Source of the DNA: a virus
Virus record (IMG/VR): IMGVR_UViG_3300046373_000136
Coordinates: 1-64,000 of that record
Reading direction: 5' to 3' (one strand)
Length of the DNA: 64,000 nucleotides
This document shows positions 1-9,103 of this stretch, in pieces (position 1 is the stretch's first letter; the number at the start of each line of letters is the position of its first letter). The notes beneath the pieces were generated by a model that was given only the letters and a program-made list of their open reading frames with translations, had not been told where the DNA came from and searched no databases. The position numbers and the translations under genes were made by a program.

Positions 1-926
1 ACTGTGCCCTTTGCCACCTGTTGCGCAAGGGAAGCAAGAACCATCAGAAGTGGAATCGGGCCTGTGACTTCTACATCAATCTGATGCTGACAGACCAAGG
101 CTTTGAGCGTATCCCTACCTGGCTCTGGAACGATGGTTATCGTGGACTCAGTTCGGAACAGATTTATGATGCACTCCCCGAGGAACCCGAGGACAACTTC
201 GATCCTGATCTGATGCCACCGGGTGAAAGCGATGAGCCAAGTCGGCCAGAAGAAGTCCAGTACACCATGGACAAGCTGGTGCTCCAAGCCACCATGCAGG
301 CACAGAAGGCAGGCTGCGCCACCGGTGTGCCATCGGACATCGCGTTCTACCTGCAAGCCTTGCTTAATCCAAAGCTGCCATGGGAGATCATCCTCAAGCG
401 TTGGTTCGGCAAGTACAACCGCAAGGGCTACTCATGGAAGAAACCCAACAAGCGGTTCAACGATGACTACATGCCCAGCCGTGGCAGGCCAGGCTTCGAG
501 CATGCAGCGTTTGCAACGGACATCTCTGGCTCAGTCAGTGATGACGATTACAACCGCATCGTGTCCGAAGTGGCAGGCTGCATGGATCGCATGAAGCCGA
601 CCTGGATTCACTACCTGCAATTCAGTGAAACCATCACATCCATCAGCAAGGTCAAGACCACCCGCGAGCTGAAGAAAATTAAGTTCGTGGGACGTGGGGG
701 TACCGATGTCCGTGAGCTGTTCGAGTGGGCCGACAAGAACAAGCCGAAGGTCTTAGTCATCCTGACCGATGGTGAGTTTTACTGGCCACGTGAAAATCAA
801 AATGACCCGTTCGATGAAGCCTCGCCTTACATACTGCCAAGCTGCGATGTAGTTTGGCTCATCCATGACAACCCTGACTTCGTATCCCATTACGGCAAAG
901 TCATTCACTACGAGATCAACAAATGA
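1..926 (+). CDS. VWA-domain / metallopeptidase-like protein (DUF2201 type), 5' end outside window
   Basis: The reading frame is open to the left edge, so the start is missing. The first visible residues, LCHLLRKG followed by WNRACDFYIN, resemble the end of the DUF2201 putative metallopeptidase domain (HExxH helix, then W-x2-A-x-D-x2-IN). The C-terminal half is a von Willebrand A-like fold with a MIDAS-type set: DISGS, a downstream GGTD threonine and LTDGEF. N4-like phages carry a similar VWA protein (gp25 in N4) next to a MoxR-like AAA ATPase, a pair thought to act as a chaperone-like machine. The partner would lie to the left of this window. The gene overlaps the next by 4 bases (ATGA), so the two are probably translationally coupled. 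The family assignment is good; the biochemical role is unknown. Confidence 0.8.
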   Translation, partial: CALCHLLRKGSKNHQKWNRACDFYINLMLTDQGFERIPTWLWNDGYRGLSSEQIYDALPEEPEDNFDPDLMPPGESDEPSRPEEVQYTMDKLVLQATMQAQKAGCATGVPSDIAFYLQALLNPKLPWEIILKRWFGKYNRKGYSWKKPNKRFNDDYMPSRGRPGFEHAAFATDISGSVSDDDYNRIVSEVAGCMDRMKPTWIHYLQFSETITSISKVKTTRELKKIKFVGRGGTDVRELFEWADKNKPKVLVILTDGEFYWPRENQNDPFDEASPYILPSCDVVWLIHDNPDFVSHYGKVIHYEINK

Positions 927-1288
927 AACCAGAAATCAAAGCTGAGTGGTTGGAAGAACTGACCAAACACAAGCAAGCCAAGGATGTGTTACGTAATGAA
1001 GAAGGCATGTGTTGCCTGGGTGTCCTCTGTGAAGTGGCATCCCGGCATACCATCGGCACATGGGAAAAACACGAAAAAGGATACGATCATCAATTTTCTT
1101 TTTCCTGTGAACTGGAAGATGTTGAATCACTCATTCTGCCTGATGCAGTCAGAACGTGGGCTGACATCGATACCAGTGGCTATATGCCATTTCAAGATAA
1201 ACAAAATCAACAAATGTCACTGGCTGTAGCCAACGACTTTGGCTGCACCTTTGCACAGATATCCGACCTAATCAAACATTTCTTTTAG
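923..1288 (+). CDS. Conserved phage protein of unknown function (121 aa)
   Basis: Starts inside the stop of the VWA gene (ATGA overlap). The pattern of a CCLGVLC segment near residue 30, a central LP-x2-V-x2-WA segment and a C-terminal NDFGCTFAQI-like segment resembles a small family found in many phages, whose function I do not know. It has no signal peptide or membrane helix and is probably cytoplasmic. It lies between the VWA gene and the helicase in one rightward run and is likely co-transcribed with them. Confidence 0.75.
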   Translation: MKPEIKAEWLEELTKHKQAKDVLRNEEGMCCLGVLCEVASRHTIGTWEKHEKGYDHQFSFSCELEDVESLILPDAVRTWADIDTSGYMPFQDKQNQQMSLAVANDFGCTFAQISDLIKHFF

Positions 1289-1298
1289 AAAGAAACCC

Positions 1299-2561
1299 AT
1301 GAGCACCGCAATCAACATTGAAGATATCGTCCTCTCCGACGATCAACAGAACGCACTCGATGCGATCTGTGACTTCGTGACTGACCCAGAGCAAGCTGTC
1401 TTCGTGTTGAGCGGATACGCAGGCACGGGGAAGTCCACGCTGGTCAAGAAAATCCTGGACCATCTGCCCAAGTTCCTCAAGACCATTCAATTGGTCCAGC
1501 CGGACTACGAGAAGATGGACATCGAACTTACAGCCACCACCAACAGTGCATGTGAAGCACTCTCCCACATGTCCGGTGAAGTCGTCTGCACCATTCATTC
1601 CCTATTGGGCCTCCGGCTCCATACGGACTACAAGACCGGAGAGAATACCCTGGTCGCAGATAAGGCCAAGACGGTGTACAACAAGCTCATCTTCATTGAT
1701 GAAGCCAGCTACATCGACAAAAACCTGCTGCGTCACATCTTCGACTTCACCGATGGTTGCAAGATCATCTTCATGGGTGACCCAGCACAACTGGCACCTG
1801 TGAAGTCAGCCGACACACCGGTCTTCAACATGAAGTACCCCGGAGCCAAGCTGGAAAAGATCATGCGTCAGGCCGATGGCAATCCCATCATTGATCTGGC
1901 CACAGCCTTCCGTCATGCTGTCAACACCGGCGTGTTTCCAGAAGATGTGAACATTGATGGTACGTACATCAAGCACATGGGCCGGGACGAGTTCAACGAA
2001 GCCGTCAAGGCCGAGTTCACCCGTGATGACTGGCGCTTTGCTGACAGCAAGGTACTGGCCTGGACCAACCGCCGTGTCATTGAATACAACCACTACATCC
2101 GTGAGCTGGCCAAGGGTGATCCGAACTTCGAAGTCGAAGACTACGCTGTGGTGAATCAGTATGTCCAAGCTGGCAAGATCAGCTTCAAGACAGACCAGAT
2201 GGTGCGTGTCACCGGCATGCGTCCGTATGAAATCTTCGACACACCCGGCACGATGTTCGAGCTGGATGAGAAGGCCGAGCTGTTCATGCCTGCTTCACTG
2301 GCTATCCGCACGGAAGCGTTCAAGCGTGCTCAGGCACAGGAGAACTACAACATGGTGGTTAACATCAAGAACCAGTGGCTCGATCTCCGGGCAGCGTACT
2401 CCTGCACCATCAACAAGAGCCAGGGCCGGACCTACGACAAGGCATACATCGATCTCGATGACATCGGTGCATGCCGTAACAAGAACACCCTGGCTCGCAT
2501 GTTGTATGTCGGCTTCAGCCGTGCCCGTCACCAGCTGATCCTGACCGGTGATCTGAAGTGA
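1299..2561 (+). CDS. SF1B DNA helicase, Dda/RecD-like
   Basis: A 420-residue ATP-dependent DNA helicase. Walker A is GYAGTGKST (residues 39-47), motif II is IDEAS (133-137) and motif III is GDPAQL (160-165). A motif V-like NKSQGRTYD and a motif VI-like VGFSRARHQL lie near the C-terminus. The order and spacing fit the Dda/RecD2/Pif1 group, which unwinds 5' to 3'. N4 encodes a Dda-like helicase needed for its replication, and this gene sits just upstream of the DNA polymerase, as expected for a replisome helicase. The ATG follows a purine-rich GAAAGAAA site. All core motifs are intact. Confidence 0.93.
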   Translation: MSTAINIEDIVLSDDQQNALDAICDFVTDPEQAVFVLSGYAGTGKSTLVKKILDHLPKFLKTIQLVQPDYEKMDIELTATTNSACEALSHMSGEVVCTIHSLLGLRLHTDYKTGENTLVADKAKTVYNKLIFIDEASYIDKNLLRHIFDFTDGCKIIFMGDPAQLAPVKSADTPVFNMKYPGAKLEKIMRQADGNPIIDLATAFRHAVNTGVFPEDVNIDGTYIKHMGRDEFNEAVKAEFTRDDWRFADSKVLAWTNRRVIEYNHYIRELAKGDPNFEVEDYAVVNQYVQAGKISFKTDQMVRVTGMRPYEIFDTPGTMFELDEKAELFMPASLAIRTEAFKRAQAQENYNMVVNIKNQWLDLRAAYSCTINKSQGRTYDKAYIDLDDIGACRNKNTLARMLYVGFSRARHQLILTGDLK

Positions 2562-2637
2562 TGGGTTTCCCAGAAAAGAAAGGCGGTGACAGCGCCTAAG
2601 TTTCCACACATAATCCTTCTCCCGAGGAAAGAATAAT

Positions 2638-3186
2638 ATGACTACGCCCAAACCCCGTTACAACCAGGCGCAAGCCTATACGGCCAGTGTGAACGAAGTT
2701 AAAGAGCATCTTAACAACGCGATCATCAGCCACATTTATCACAACGTGATGAACGAGTTGACGGATGCCCTGCTGGGTATTGCAGTGGACAACGCCCTGC
2801 TCACAAAAACACCTTATCGTTCTTTCATCTACCGGGGCAAGTTTTACAACCTGGAAAGCACGGCGTCTGAAAGCCCAGTGGAACTCATGCCCACGCTACA
2901 TGCACGCATGAATGATTACCTGACCGAACACAAACAGGTATTCGGATATGAGATTCCCTGTATCAAGGGCATCCTCAAGTCAATGATGATGGCTAGTGAT
3001 CGCATCAGCGATTACAAACAAATCCTCCCTGACCAGATACACGAAGTCTTCCTGCCCTACAACCTGGGCGAACCAAAGCGCATCATGCAGCCGGCCGAGA
3101 TTGTCCGGTTGCAGAAGCGCATCACGCCTTTCATCAGTGTGATGAAAGCCCGCATGCTGCAAAACTTCATTCAAGGTCAACCATGA
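2638..3186 (+). CDS. Hypothetical protein (182 aa) between helicase and DNA polymerase
   Basis: The ATG is preceded by CCGAGGAAAG, a good ribosome binding site. The protein looks soluble and mostly helical and has no motif I recognise. A 76-base gap holding CCTTCTCCCGAGG separates it from the helicase, so it may begin a new transcript. It overlaps the next small gene by 4 bases. A replication-accessory role can only be guessed from position. Confidence 0.7.
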   Translation: MTTPKPRYNQAQAYTASVNEVKEHLNNAIISHIYHNVMNELTDALLGIAVDNALLTKTPYRSFIYRGKFYNLESTASESPVELMPTLHARMNDYLTEHKQVFGYEIPCIKGILKSMMMASDRISDYKQILPDQIHEVFLPYNLGEPKRIMQPAEIVRLQKRITPFISVMKARMLQNFIQGQP

Positions 3187-3386
3187 GTATTTATACGACT
3201 TTACTAGTCTCCCGTGCCGCTGCTCTTGAGGTATTGGATAAAGACTATCCCTTCCTCTCCAATGAAGCATTAGGTGATCTGCTGGATGGATGGATTGACC
3301 ATGCTTGTTATAACGTCCTCGTTGTATGTGAAACACATGGCAAAGACGACGCGACGTTAATTACTTTTGCAGAAAAGCCACATTAA
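3183..3386 (+). CDS. Small hypothetical protein (67 aa)
   Basis: Starts with an ATGA overlap to the preceding stop, the usual translational coupling of this phage. It is a soluble 67-residue protein with no recognisable motif. It ends 11 bases before the DNA polymerase start. Codon use matches its neighbours. Confidence 0.65.
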   Translation: MSIYTTLLVSRAAALEVLDKDYPFLSNEALGDLLDGWIDHACYNVLVVCETHGKDDATLITFAEKPH

Positions 3387-3397
3387 AAGGAATCCAC

Positions 3398-6046
3398 ATG
3401 CAACATCACGTATTCTCTCCAACCCCTTCCGATGCATACCCGGTAGCTGTTCTCATTAAGCCTACCGCCTTCACCAAGCATGAGCTGGTCAAGGCGTACA
3501 TCAATCCGTTGGTGGAACGTGGTGTGGTACTTGAAGACATCATCGCCTTCACGTTGCAGTATGACGATCCGAAGAAGGTGTCCAACAAGACCGTCAAGGC
3601 ATACCTCGAGCAATTGTTACCCGAGCTGGATGCCCTGGGCACCAAAACCCTGTTCGTCATGGACGGCACCTATTTCAAGGTGCTTACCAACGAGAAGAAA
3701 GCCGAAGTCCACTTGGGCTACGTCCTGCCTTGCAAGATCAAAGGATATGAGCACATGAGCGTGGCACTGGGCATGAACTGGCAGTCCATGATCTACAACC
3801 TGGACTTCAAGGACAAGCTGGCTCTGGCCCTGCATGCGGTGGCATCCCACCAGAAAGACGAGTACGAGACCATTGGCAAGGACATCGTGCATTCGGAATA
3901 CTATCCAGGAAGCGTCCAGGAGATCGCAGAGGCGTTAAACGCCCTGCACCAATACCCTGAACTGTCTGCCGACATCGAAGCCTTCTCGCTGCGTTTTAAC
4001 GAGGCTGGCATCGGTTCCTGTGCATTTGCCTGGGATCAACACAATGGCATCGCCTTTGCCTGTGATTACCAAGACCTTGGGGAAAAGAATTCCGATGGGG
4101 AATATGGTCGATATGTCAAGAATCGAGCCATCAGGCAACTGCTGAAGCAATTCTTCACCGAGTACAAGGGCCGCATCAAGTGGCACCGGGCAGCGTATGA
4201 CTGCAAAGTCATCATCTACACCCTGTGGATGGATAACCTGCTGGACCAGCATGGCTGTCTGGATGGTCTGGACATCATGTATGCCCGATGTGACGACACC
4301 AAGCACATTGCCTACCTGGCCTTGAACAGTACCGCTGGCAACGAGCTGGGATTAAAGGTGCTGGCTCACCCGTTCGCTGGTAACTATGCCCAGGACGAGA
4401 TTAAGGATATCCGACGCATTCCGCTGCCACAGTTGCTTCGTTATAACTTAATCGATTGCCTGGCCACAAACTACGTGTGCGACACCTACTATCCCCGGAT
4501 GGTGCAGGACGAGCAGTTAGAGATTTATGAAACCCTGTTCATGCCGAGCCAAAAGCTGCAAACGCAAATGGAACTGGTGGGCATGCCGATGTCGGAGGCC
4601 AAGCTCCAAGAAGTAAAGATGAAGCTGATGGGAATCAGCGCCGGCCATACTGCGCACATGCGTAGTCAACCCCTCGTCAGGGAGATGGACCTGTGGGTCC
4701 AGAAGAAGCAACAGGCTGCGGCCAATGAAAAGCTGAAGACGTTCTCCAAGCTGCTGGTCTGCTTCCAGGATCACCGATTCAATCCCGGCAGTCCTCAACA
4801 GATGCAGGTGCTTCTGTACGAGAAGATGGGCCTACCCATCATCGACTTGACCGAGACCAAGCAACCTGCTGTGGGTGGTGAAACGCTGAAGAAGCTGATT
4901 CATCACTGCCAGTCCAATGACCATGTGCTGATCTTGGAAGCCCTAATCGGCTGGTCTGAAGCAGACAAGATACTGTCCACCTTCATCCCGGCATTCGAGC
5001 TGGGCATCAAGAAGACTACGGATGGCATCCTCTGGCTCCATGGCAACTTCAATCTGGGTGGCACAGTCTCCGGCCGGCTCAGCTCGTCGGACCCGAACAT
5101 GCAGAACATCCCTGCCAACTCCACCTTCGGGAAGTTGATCAAGAAAATCTTCATGGCTCCACCGGGCTGGATATTCTGTGGTGCTGACTTTAATTCTCTT
5201 GAGGATTACATCAGCGCCTTGACCAGCCGTGATCCGATGAAGCTCAAGGTCTATACCGATGGCTTCGATGGTCACTGTCTGCGAGCAGTCTTCTACTACC
5301 CCGAGGAACTGGGCTATATCGATGCCACTGATCCGGATCAAGTCAATGCGATTGCAGAGAAGACGCATCCGTTCGCCTATCTGCGGCAGGAGTCGAAGAC
5401 ACCGACCTTCGCACTCACCTATCAGGGCACGTATTACACCCTGATGCAGAACTTGGGCTGGCCAGAGGAAAAGGCCAAGCGTGTCGAGAAGGCGTATCAC
5501 GAACTGTACAAGGTGAGTGACGAATACATCCAGGGGCGTATTGAAAATGAAGCCTGCAAACTTGGGTACGTCACTGTGGCCTTCGGCCTCCGTGTCCGTA
5601 CCCCATTGCTGGGGCAGGTGGTGTATGGCAAGCGCATGCCGTACGAAGCCAAGGCTGAAGGCAGGACCGTGGGTAACGCCATGGGCCAGTCCTACTGCCT
5701 GCTCAACAATCGTGCTGCTGTGGACTTCTGGCTCAAGGTGTGGGCATCGGAATATCGTTATGAGATTCTGCCCTGCGCCATGATCCATGACGCAATCTAT
5801 GCCCTGATCGTGGACCATCCTGAAGTAGTTGAGTGGGCTAACCGCGAGCTGATCAAGTCGATGAGCTGGCAAGAACTGCCCGAGCTGCAACATGACACCG
5901 TGAAGATCGGTGCCGCACTGGATATCTTCTGGCCGAACTGGGCCAACGGTATCACCCTACCCATCAACGCCGACCAAGCAACGATCCTCGCCACCTGTGA
6001 AAAGGGACAAGCGAAGTATGAGACCAAGCTGAAGGAGGCAGCTTAA
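3398..6046 (+). CDS. DNA polymerase, family A (N4 gp39-like) with 3'-5' exonuclease domain
   Basis: An 882-residue replicative DNA polymerase. The N-terminal half has a DnaQ-like proofreading exonuclease: D192-I-E194 (Exo I), an AAYD segment (Exo II) and YNLIDCLATNY (Exo III). In the polymerase domain, motif A is CGADFNSLED (catalytic Asp near 597), motif B is RQESKTPTFALTYQG (Lys 667) and motif C is MIHDAIY (Asp 798). Motifs A and C differ from the E. coli Pol I forms (DYSQIE, VHDE) but keep the two metal-binding aspartates. Motif B has Phe at the sugar-selecting position, as in Pol I. The start follows AAAAGGAATCCAC. The gene is complete, and it is the replicase of the phage. Confidence 0.95.
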   Translation: MQHHVFSPTPSDAYPVAVLIKPTAFTKHELVKAYINPLVERGVVLEDIIAFTLQYDDPKKVSNKTVKAYLEQLLPELDALGTKTLFVMDGTYFKVLTNEKKAEVHLGYVLPCKIKGYEHMSVALGMNWQSMIYNLDFKDKLALALHAVASHQKDEYETIGKDIVHSEYYPGSVQEIAEALNALHQYPELSADIEAFSLRFNEAGIGSCAFAWDQHNGIAFACDYQDLGEKNSDGEYGRYVKNRAIRQLLKQFFTEYKGRIKWHRAAYDCKVIIYTLWMDNLLDQHGCLDGLDIMYARCDDTKHIAYLALNSTAGNELGLKVLAHPFAGNYAQDEIKDIRRIPLPQLLRYNLIDCLATNYVCDTYYPRMVQDEQLEIYETLFMPSQKLQTQMELVGMPMSEAKLQEVKMKLMGISAGHTAHMRSQPLVREMDLWVQKKQQAAANEKLKTFSKLLVCFQDHRFNPGSPQQMQVLLYEKMGLPIIDLTETKQPAVGGETLKKLIHHCQSNDHVLILEALIGWSEADKILSTFIPAFELGIKKTTDGILWLHGNFNLGGTVSGRLSSSDPNMQNIPANSTFGKLIKKIFMAPPGWIFCGADFNSLEDYISALTSRDPMKLKVYTDGFDGHCLRAVFYYPEELGYIDATDPDQVNAIAEKTHPFAYLRQESKTPTFALTYQGTYYTLMQNLGWPEEKAKRVEKAYHELYKVSDEYIQGRIENEACKLGYVTVAFGLRVRTPLLGQVVYGKRMPYEAKAEGRTVGNAMGQSYCLLNNRAAVDFWLKVWASEYRYEILPCAMIHDAIYALIVDHPEVVEWANRELIKSMSWQELPELQHDTVKIGAALDIFWPNWANGITLPINADQATILATCEKGQAKYETKLKEAA

Positions 6047-6059
6047 TTAAGGAAAAAAT

Positions 6060-6728
6060 ATGAGCCTGTTCATCTACAAGTGGGGCGAAGACGACAATGG
6101 GGAAACTGGCTGGATATCGAAGATGCATGACAACTTCGATGTCTCCTATGGTGACCTCATCGTCCATGATGTCATTGAACACTTCCCCCGTGGTCACAAG
6201 CACGGGGGTGCTGTTGATGAGCTGCTGGCACTTGGTGCTCGTGCATGGATACGCATAGAGAGTGGTTGGTTCTGGCGTGGTCCCTACACCAAGATTCAAC
6301 CCAAAGAAACCTGGGGCTACGAGATACGCCGCATTGCAGAGCATAACGACTTGGACAGCATCCCCCGAGCCAAGCCGATTGATGAGATCGAGTCAGATTG
6401 TGATTGTGATCTAGTCGCCTGCCTCCCTTTTGCCGCTAAGGAGATCAATGAATACCACATGGAAATCGAAAACGAGGACCATGTTGACCTAAAAGGTGAT
6501 GAACCTGATCTGGTGAACTGTCTTTATTGGTTCCGGCGTGGTGTTCTAGCTGCTCAGAAACGTTACAAGGGTAGAAGTGCTGACGAAGTAATGTGGTTGG
6601 CTGATCAGATGAAAGAAGAACTGACTAACCCACGATTCGCCAATGCTCAAGATGGTGACGAGCTGCATATCCGTGTGCATGAAAAAGACATGGAATTTAA
6701 AATTACCCACAAATCGCTTTACAATTAA
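6060..6728 (+). CDS. Hypothetical protein (222 aa) downstream of DNA polymerase
   Basis: Begins 14 bases after the polymerase stop, behind AAGGAAAAAAT. It is an acidic, soluble protein with an HDVIEHFPRGHKHGG segment near residue 41 and a DCDCD cluster near the middle. I do not recognise the family. The His/Asp/Cys content could bind a metal, but no complete catalytic motif is visible. It is probably co-transcribed with the polymerase. Confidence 0.7.
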   Translation: MSLFIYKWGEDDNGETGWISKMHDNFDVSYGDLIVHDVIEHFPRGHKHGGAVDELLALGARAWIRIESGWFWRGPYTKIQPKETWGYEIRRIAEHNDLDSIPRAKPIDEIESDCDCDLVACLPFAAKEINEYHMEIENEDHVDLKGDEPDLVNCLYWFRRGVLAAQKRYKGRSADEVMWLADQMKEELTNPRFANAQDGDELHIRVHEKDMEFKITHKSLYN

Positions 6729-6738
6729 GGAGCACCAA

Positions 6739-6930
6739 ATGGCAGCAAAGAAAATCAATGAAGCTAAGTTCACCGCTTGGACCAAGAGTGGTATGAAAAT
6801 GGAATGCAGCGGCATAATTGCTGGCTGCTCCCTGGAACTGTTCGGTGTGATCGATTCACCCGAACTACGTGTCAAGATCATGGAATCCATGAAGGCACGT
6901 CACGACAAGCTGGTGGAAGCCGGCGTCTGA
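6739..6930 (+). CDS. Small hypothetical protein (63 aa)
   Basis: I chose the ATG at 6739 because AAGGAGCACCAA lies directly upstream; the frame is open further upstream only inside the preceding gene. The product is a short soluble protein rich in Lys and Glu, with no known motif. It ends before an intergenic stretch containing CACCCTCTCCG, a motif seen in several gaps of this genome. Confidence 0.65.
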   Translation: MAAKKINEAKFTAWTKSGMKMECSGIIAGCSLELFGVIDSPELRVKIMESMKARHDKLVEAGV

Positions 6931-6971
6931 ACAAAGTAGCACCCTCTCCGTAATCTAACCAAGGAACCAAA

Positions 6972-7418
6972 ATGAAAAAACTGTACCGCTCCATGATCTT
7001 CGCAGCACTCTCCGCAACCTTCATCGCTGGCTGTGGCCAGAAAGAAGTCGCCTTCGATACGCTCGAAGATGCACGCGCTCAGGCACGGGCCAACGGCCTG
7101 TGGAATGCCAAGATGTATGTGGCAGAAAATCCCCGCTTCGACAATCACCAGATCGTCAGCCACGGTGACTCGTCCCAGACTCCAGCTTGTCCACAAGGTG
7201 ACGGTTGGGCATCGGTCTCGATCATGAAACTACTGGAACCGGCACCTGGTGAAAAGAAAGGTGTTATCGAGAAGTTCACCGCCAAGTGCAGCACCGTGTC
7301 CGGCACCGTAGGCTGCTACCTGGACGCCGACTTCAAGAAGAAGGCGTATGCCAATGAAGATGGCCAATGCCAGCCGACTTCCAAGGTGCCATTTCCACTG
7401 CCGAAGATCGCCAAGTAA
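6972..7418 (+). CDS. Predicted lipoprotein (148 aa)
   Basis: The N-terminus is a textbook lipoprotein signal: MKKLYR, a hydrophobic stretch, then the lipobox FIAGC with Cys near residue 21. The residue after the cysteine is Gly, which does not signal inner-membrane retention, so outer-membrane sorting is plausible. The mature part has four further cysteines that could pair in the periplasm. Phage lipoproteins expressed early often block superinfection by masking receptors or DNA entry; that role is an inference from topology and position. The start follows CCAAGGAACC. Confidence 0.8.
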   Translation: MKKLYRSMIFAALSATFIAGCGQKEVAFDTLEDARAQARANGLWNAKMYVAENPRFDNHQIVSHGDSSQTPACPQGDGWASVSIMKLLEPAPGEKKGVIEKFTAKCSTVSGTVGCYLDADFKKKAYANEDGQCQPTSKVPFPLPKIAK

Positions 7419-7422
7419 CAGC

Positions 7423-7785
7423 ATGGCTACTTACAACGTTCGGTGTCGCAACTCAAGTTGTCGGCATCGGCGGGTAAGTACGGTACACCCTGATGAATAC
7501 AAAGCCACACCGCGCTGCGCCGCCTGCGGCTTGCAGCGTGGGTGGCGGTTGGAACGAAGGCTGACAGACAGATCATTGCTCTGTCATTGCAACGGTCCTG
7601 ACATGGTGGCCGGCAGACACTACCCGCACAGCCCGACACACTACCTCTGTGATAAGCACCCACGGGGCTATTACAACCAGGCACGTCAAATGGGTATTCC
7701 CCACAAAGAGATACCTGTCGAGTTCGGCGGTGGTCTCACACCTGAACAGGAAGAAGAAATATGCCCCCCTATACCCTCACCGTGA
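7423..7785 (+). CDS. Zinc-ribbon-like protein (120 aa)
   Basis: The ATG at 7423 lies 5 bases after the lipoprotein stop. The first 45 residues hold a Cys/His arrangement (CRNSSCRH, then CAACG) typical of a zinc ribbon, and a second group (CHC, C-DKH) follows near the middle. Such small phage proteins often bind nucleic acid or host polymerase, but the function here is unknown. It overlaps the next gene by 25 bases in another frame. Confidence 0.7.
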   Translation: MATYNVRCRNSSCRHRRVSTVHPDEYKATPRCAACGLQRGWRLERRLTDRSLLCHCNGPDMVAGRHYPHSPTHYLCDKHPRGYYNQARQMGIPHKEIPVEFGGGLTPEQEEEICPPIPSP

Positions 7786-8102
7786 ACGATATTGAATCGA
7801 TCACCCCTGAAGAATTCACCCGTGGCACAGCTCGTCTGTTACCTGTCATGCGGGATATTCCCTTCTCGATCCGGAATGGTCATGGTCCCTACTATGCATT
7901 GGCTCAGGCCATGATGTATGGGGAACCCTTGCCTGATTCCGAAGTAACCAATAATCCAGGCTATCCGGAGTCATCCGAATTCATAGAAGCATTTCAACGC
8001 TGCTTGATTGCCCATTTATGCAACATCGATACGGATCATGATGACCGCATCAAAGGTGTGGCTGTCATGTTGTCCAAAGTCTTTACTCTCACGGAGGAAT
8101 AA
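7761..8102 (+). CDS. Hypothetical protein (113 aa)
   Basis: The ATG follows GGAAGAAGAAAT inside the 3' end of the zinc-ribbon gene. The product is an acidic soluble protein, mostly helical, with no motif I recognise. It shares one base with the start of the next gene (TAATG). Confidence 0.65.
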   Translation: MPPYTLTVNDIESITPEEFTRGTARLLPVMRDIPFSIRNGHGPYYALAQAMMYGEPLPDSEVTNNPGYPESSEFIEAFQRCLIAHLCNIDTDHDDRIKGVAVMLSKVFTLTEE

Positions 8103-8644
8103 TGTTTGATCTGACTAAGAAATTTCGTACCCGTAGTGGTGAGCCAGTTAGTAATTTAAAGCTCGTTGAAAACGGTAGCCTATGGAAGTACAGAGGCAAC
8201 ATTAATGATGGAAGACATATTTGGACTTTTGAAGGAAGATGGAGTGCTGACCAAAAACAGCATGACAATGACCTTGTTCAAGTTCCAGATGTAAATTTGG
8301 ATTTTACCAAACCAATACAAACCAAGGCTGGCTTGGAAGTCACCATTCTCAGTACCAAAGGCCGTGCACCTTACACCATCATCGGTTATAGGGGCGTAGA
8401 AACACACAGCACATCATGGACCCAAGAAGGTAAATGGGTCGATGGGGATGATAACCACCATGACCTGATGAACACGCCGCCTGTGAAAAAAGTCATGTAC
8501 CTGAATTTATATGACAGTAGAAAGGGCATACTCACCACCCGTGAAGAAGCAGACAGGTTGGCTGCAAGCGTTGAAGATAACACCTTCAAGCATCGTATTG
8601 CCTGTGTTCGTGTTGAATACACTGAAGGACAATTTGACAAATAA
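8102..8644 (+). CDS. Hypothetical protein with two tandem repeats (180 aa)
   Basis: Two copies of a domain of about 60 residues are visible. Each begins with a hydrophobic FDLTKK/LDFTKP-like strand, continues through TRSGEPV/TKAGLEV, then a W-T-x-EG-(R/K)-W turn, and ends in an HDNDLVQVP/HHDLMNTPP segment. A C-terminal unit of about 50 residues (VMYLNLYDSRKG onward) is added. The repeat pattern recurs in small beta-rich phage proteins of unknown function. It is likely a cytoplasmic protein. The start follows GGAGGAATA. Confidence 0.72.
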   Translation: MFDLTKKFRTRSGEPVSNLKLVENGSLWKYRGNINDGRHIWTFEGRWSADQKQHDNDLVQVPDVNLDFTKPIQTKAGLEVTILSTKGRAPYTIIGYRGVETHSTSWTQEGKWVDGDDNHHDLMNTPPVKKVMYLNLYDSRKGILTTREEADRLAASVEDNTFKHRIACVRVEYTEGQFDK

Positions 8645-8654
8645 GGAGCTTGCT

Positions 8655-8831
8655 GTGATCAACAAACAAGAAGCAAAACATCTCAAGACACTTATCACTC
8701 AGTTAGTTCAAGCGGAGCTTGATAACTCCTGGAAAGGGAGTGGTGACCCTGTTGCCATTCCTGAGATAGAGAAAAAGCTGATACTCAAGAAGCGTCGGCT
8801 TGATGAATATATCGAGCTTCTGAAAGGATGA
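8655..8831 (+). CDS. Small hypothetical protein, GTG start (58 aa)
   Basis: I place the start at GTG 8655 because AAGGAGCTTGCT sits directly upstream and the preceding gene ends at 8644. The product is a short, highly charged, helical peptide (Lys/Glu-rich C-terminus). It has no recognisable motif and may be a coiled-coil or DNA/protein-binding peptide. Confidence 0.6.
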   Translation: MINKQEAKHLKTLITQLVQAELDNSWKGSGDPVAIPEIEKKLILKKRRLDEYIELLKG

Positions 8832-8834
8832 GTC

Positions 8835-9095
8835 ATGATCTTCGACACCAAAGTGCACGGCATTCCATGCCAGTGTGAAGTGACCCACTACCGATCATAT
8901 AAGCCGGCCTTCATTGAAGGACCACCGGAGAATGCAGAACCGGCCATACCGTCTGAATTTGAATATAACATTCTGGACAAACGTGGTCGTCGTGCGCTTT
9001 GGCTTGAGAAGTATTTAACTCCAGCAGATAATGACCGGCTATTAAATGAATTCCAACTCGAAGTCCGAGCGGAAGATTACAACAACCACTATTAA
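8835..9095 (+). CDS. Small hypothetical protein (86 aa)
   Basis: Starts 4 bases after the preceding stop, with GAAAGGATGAGTC upstream. It is a soluble, acidic protein with no motif I recognise. Gene spacing suggests the same transcript as its neighbours. Confidence 0.62.
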   Translation: MIFDTKVHGIPCQCEVTHYRSYKPAFIEGPPENAEPAIPSEFEYNILDKRGRRALWLEKYLTPADNDRLLNEFQLEVRAEDYNNHY

Positions 9096-9103
9096 AGGCA
9101 AAC

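Noticed and set aside
4943-5893. 316-codon minus-strand frame over DNA polymerase
   Set aside because: Mirror of the polymerase codons, whose catalytic motifs fix the coding strand.
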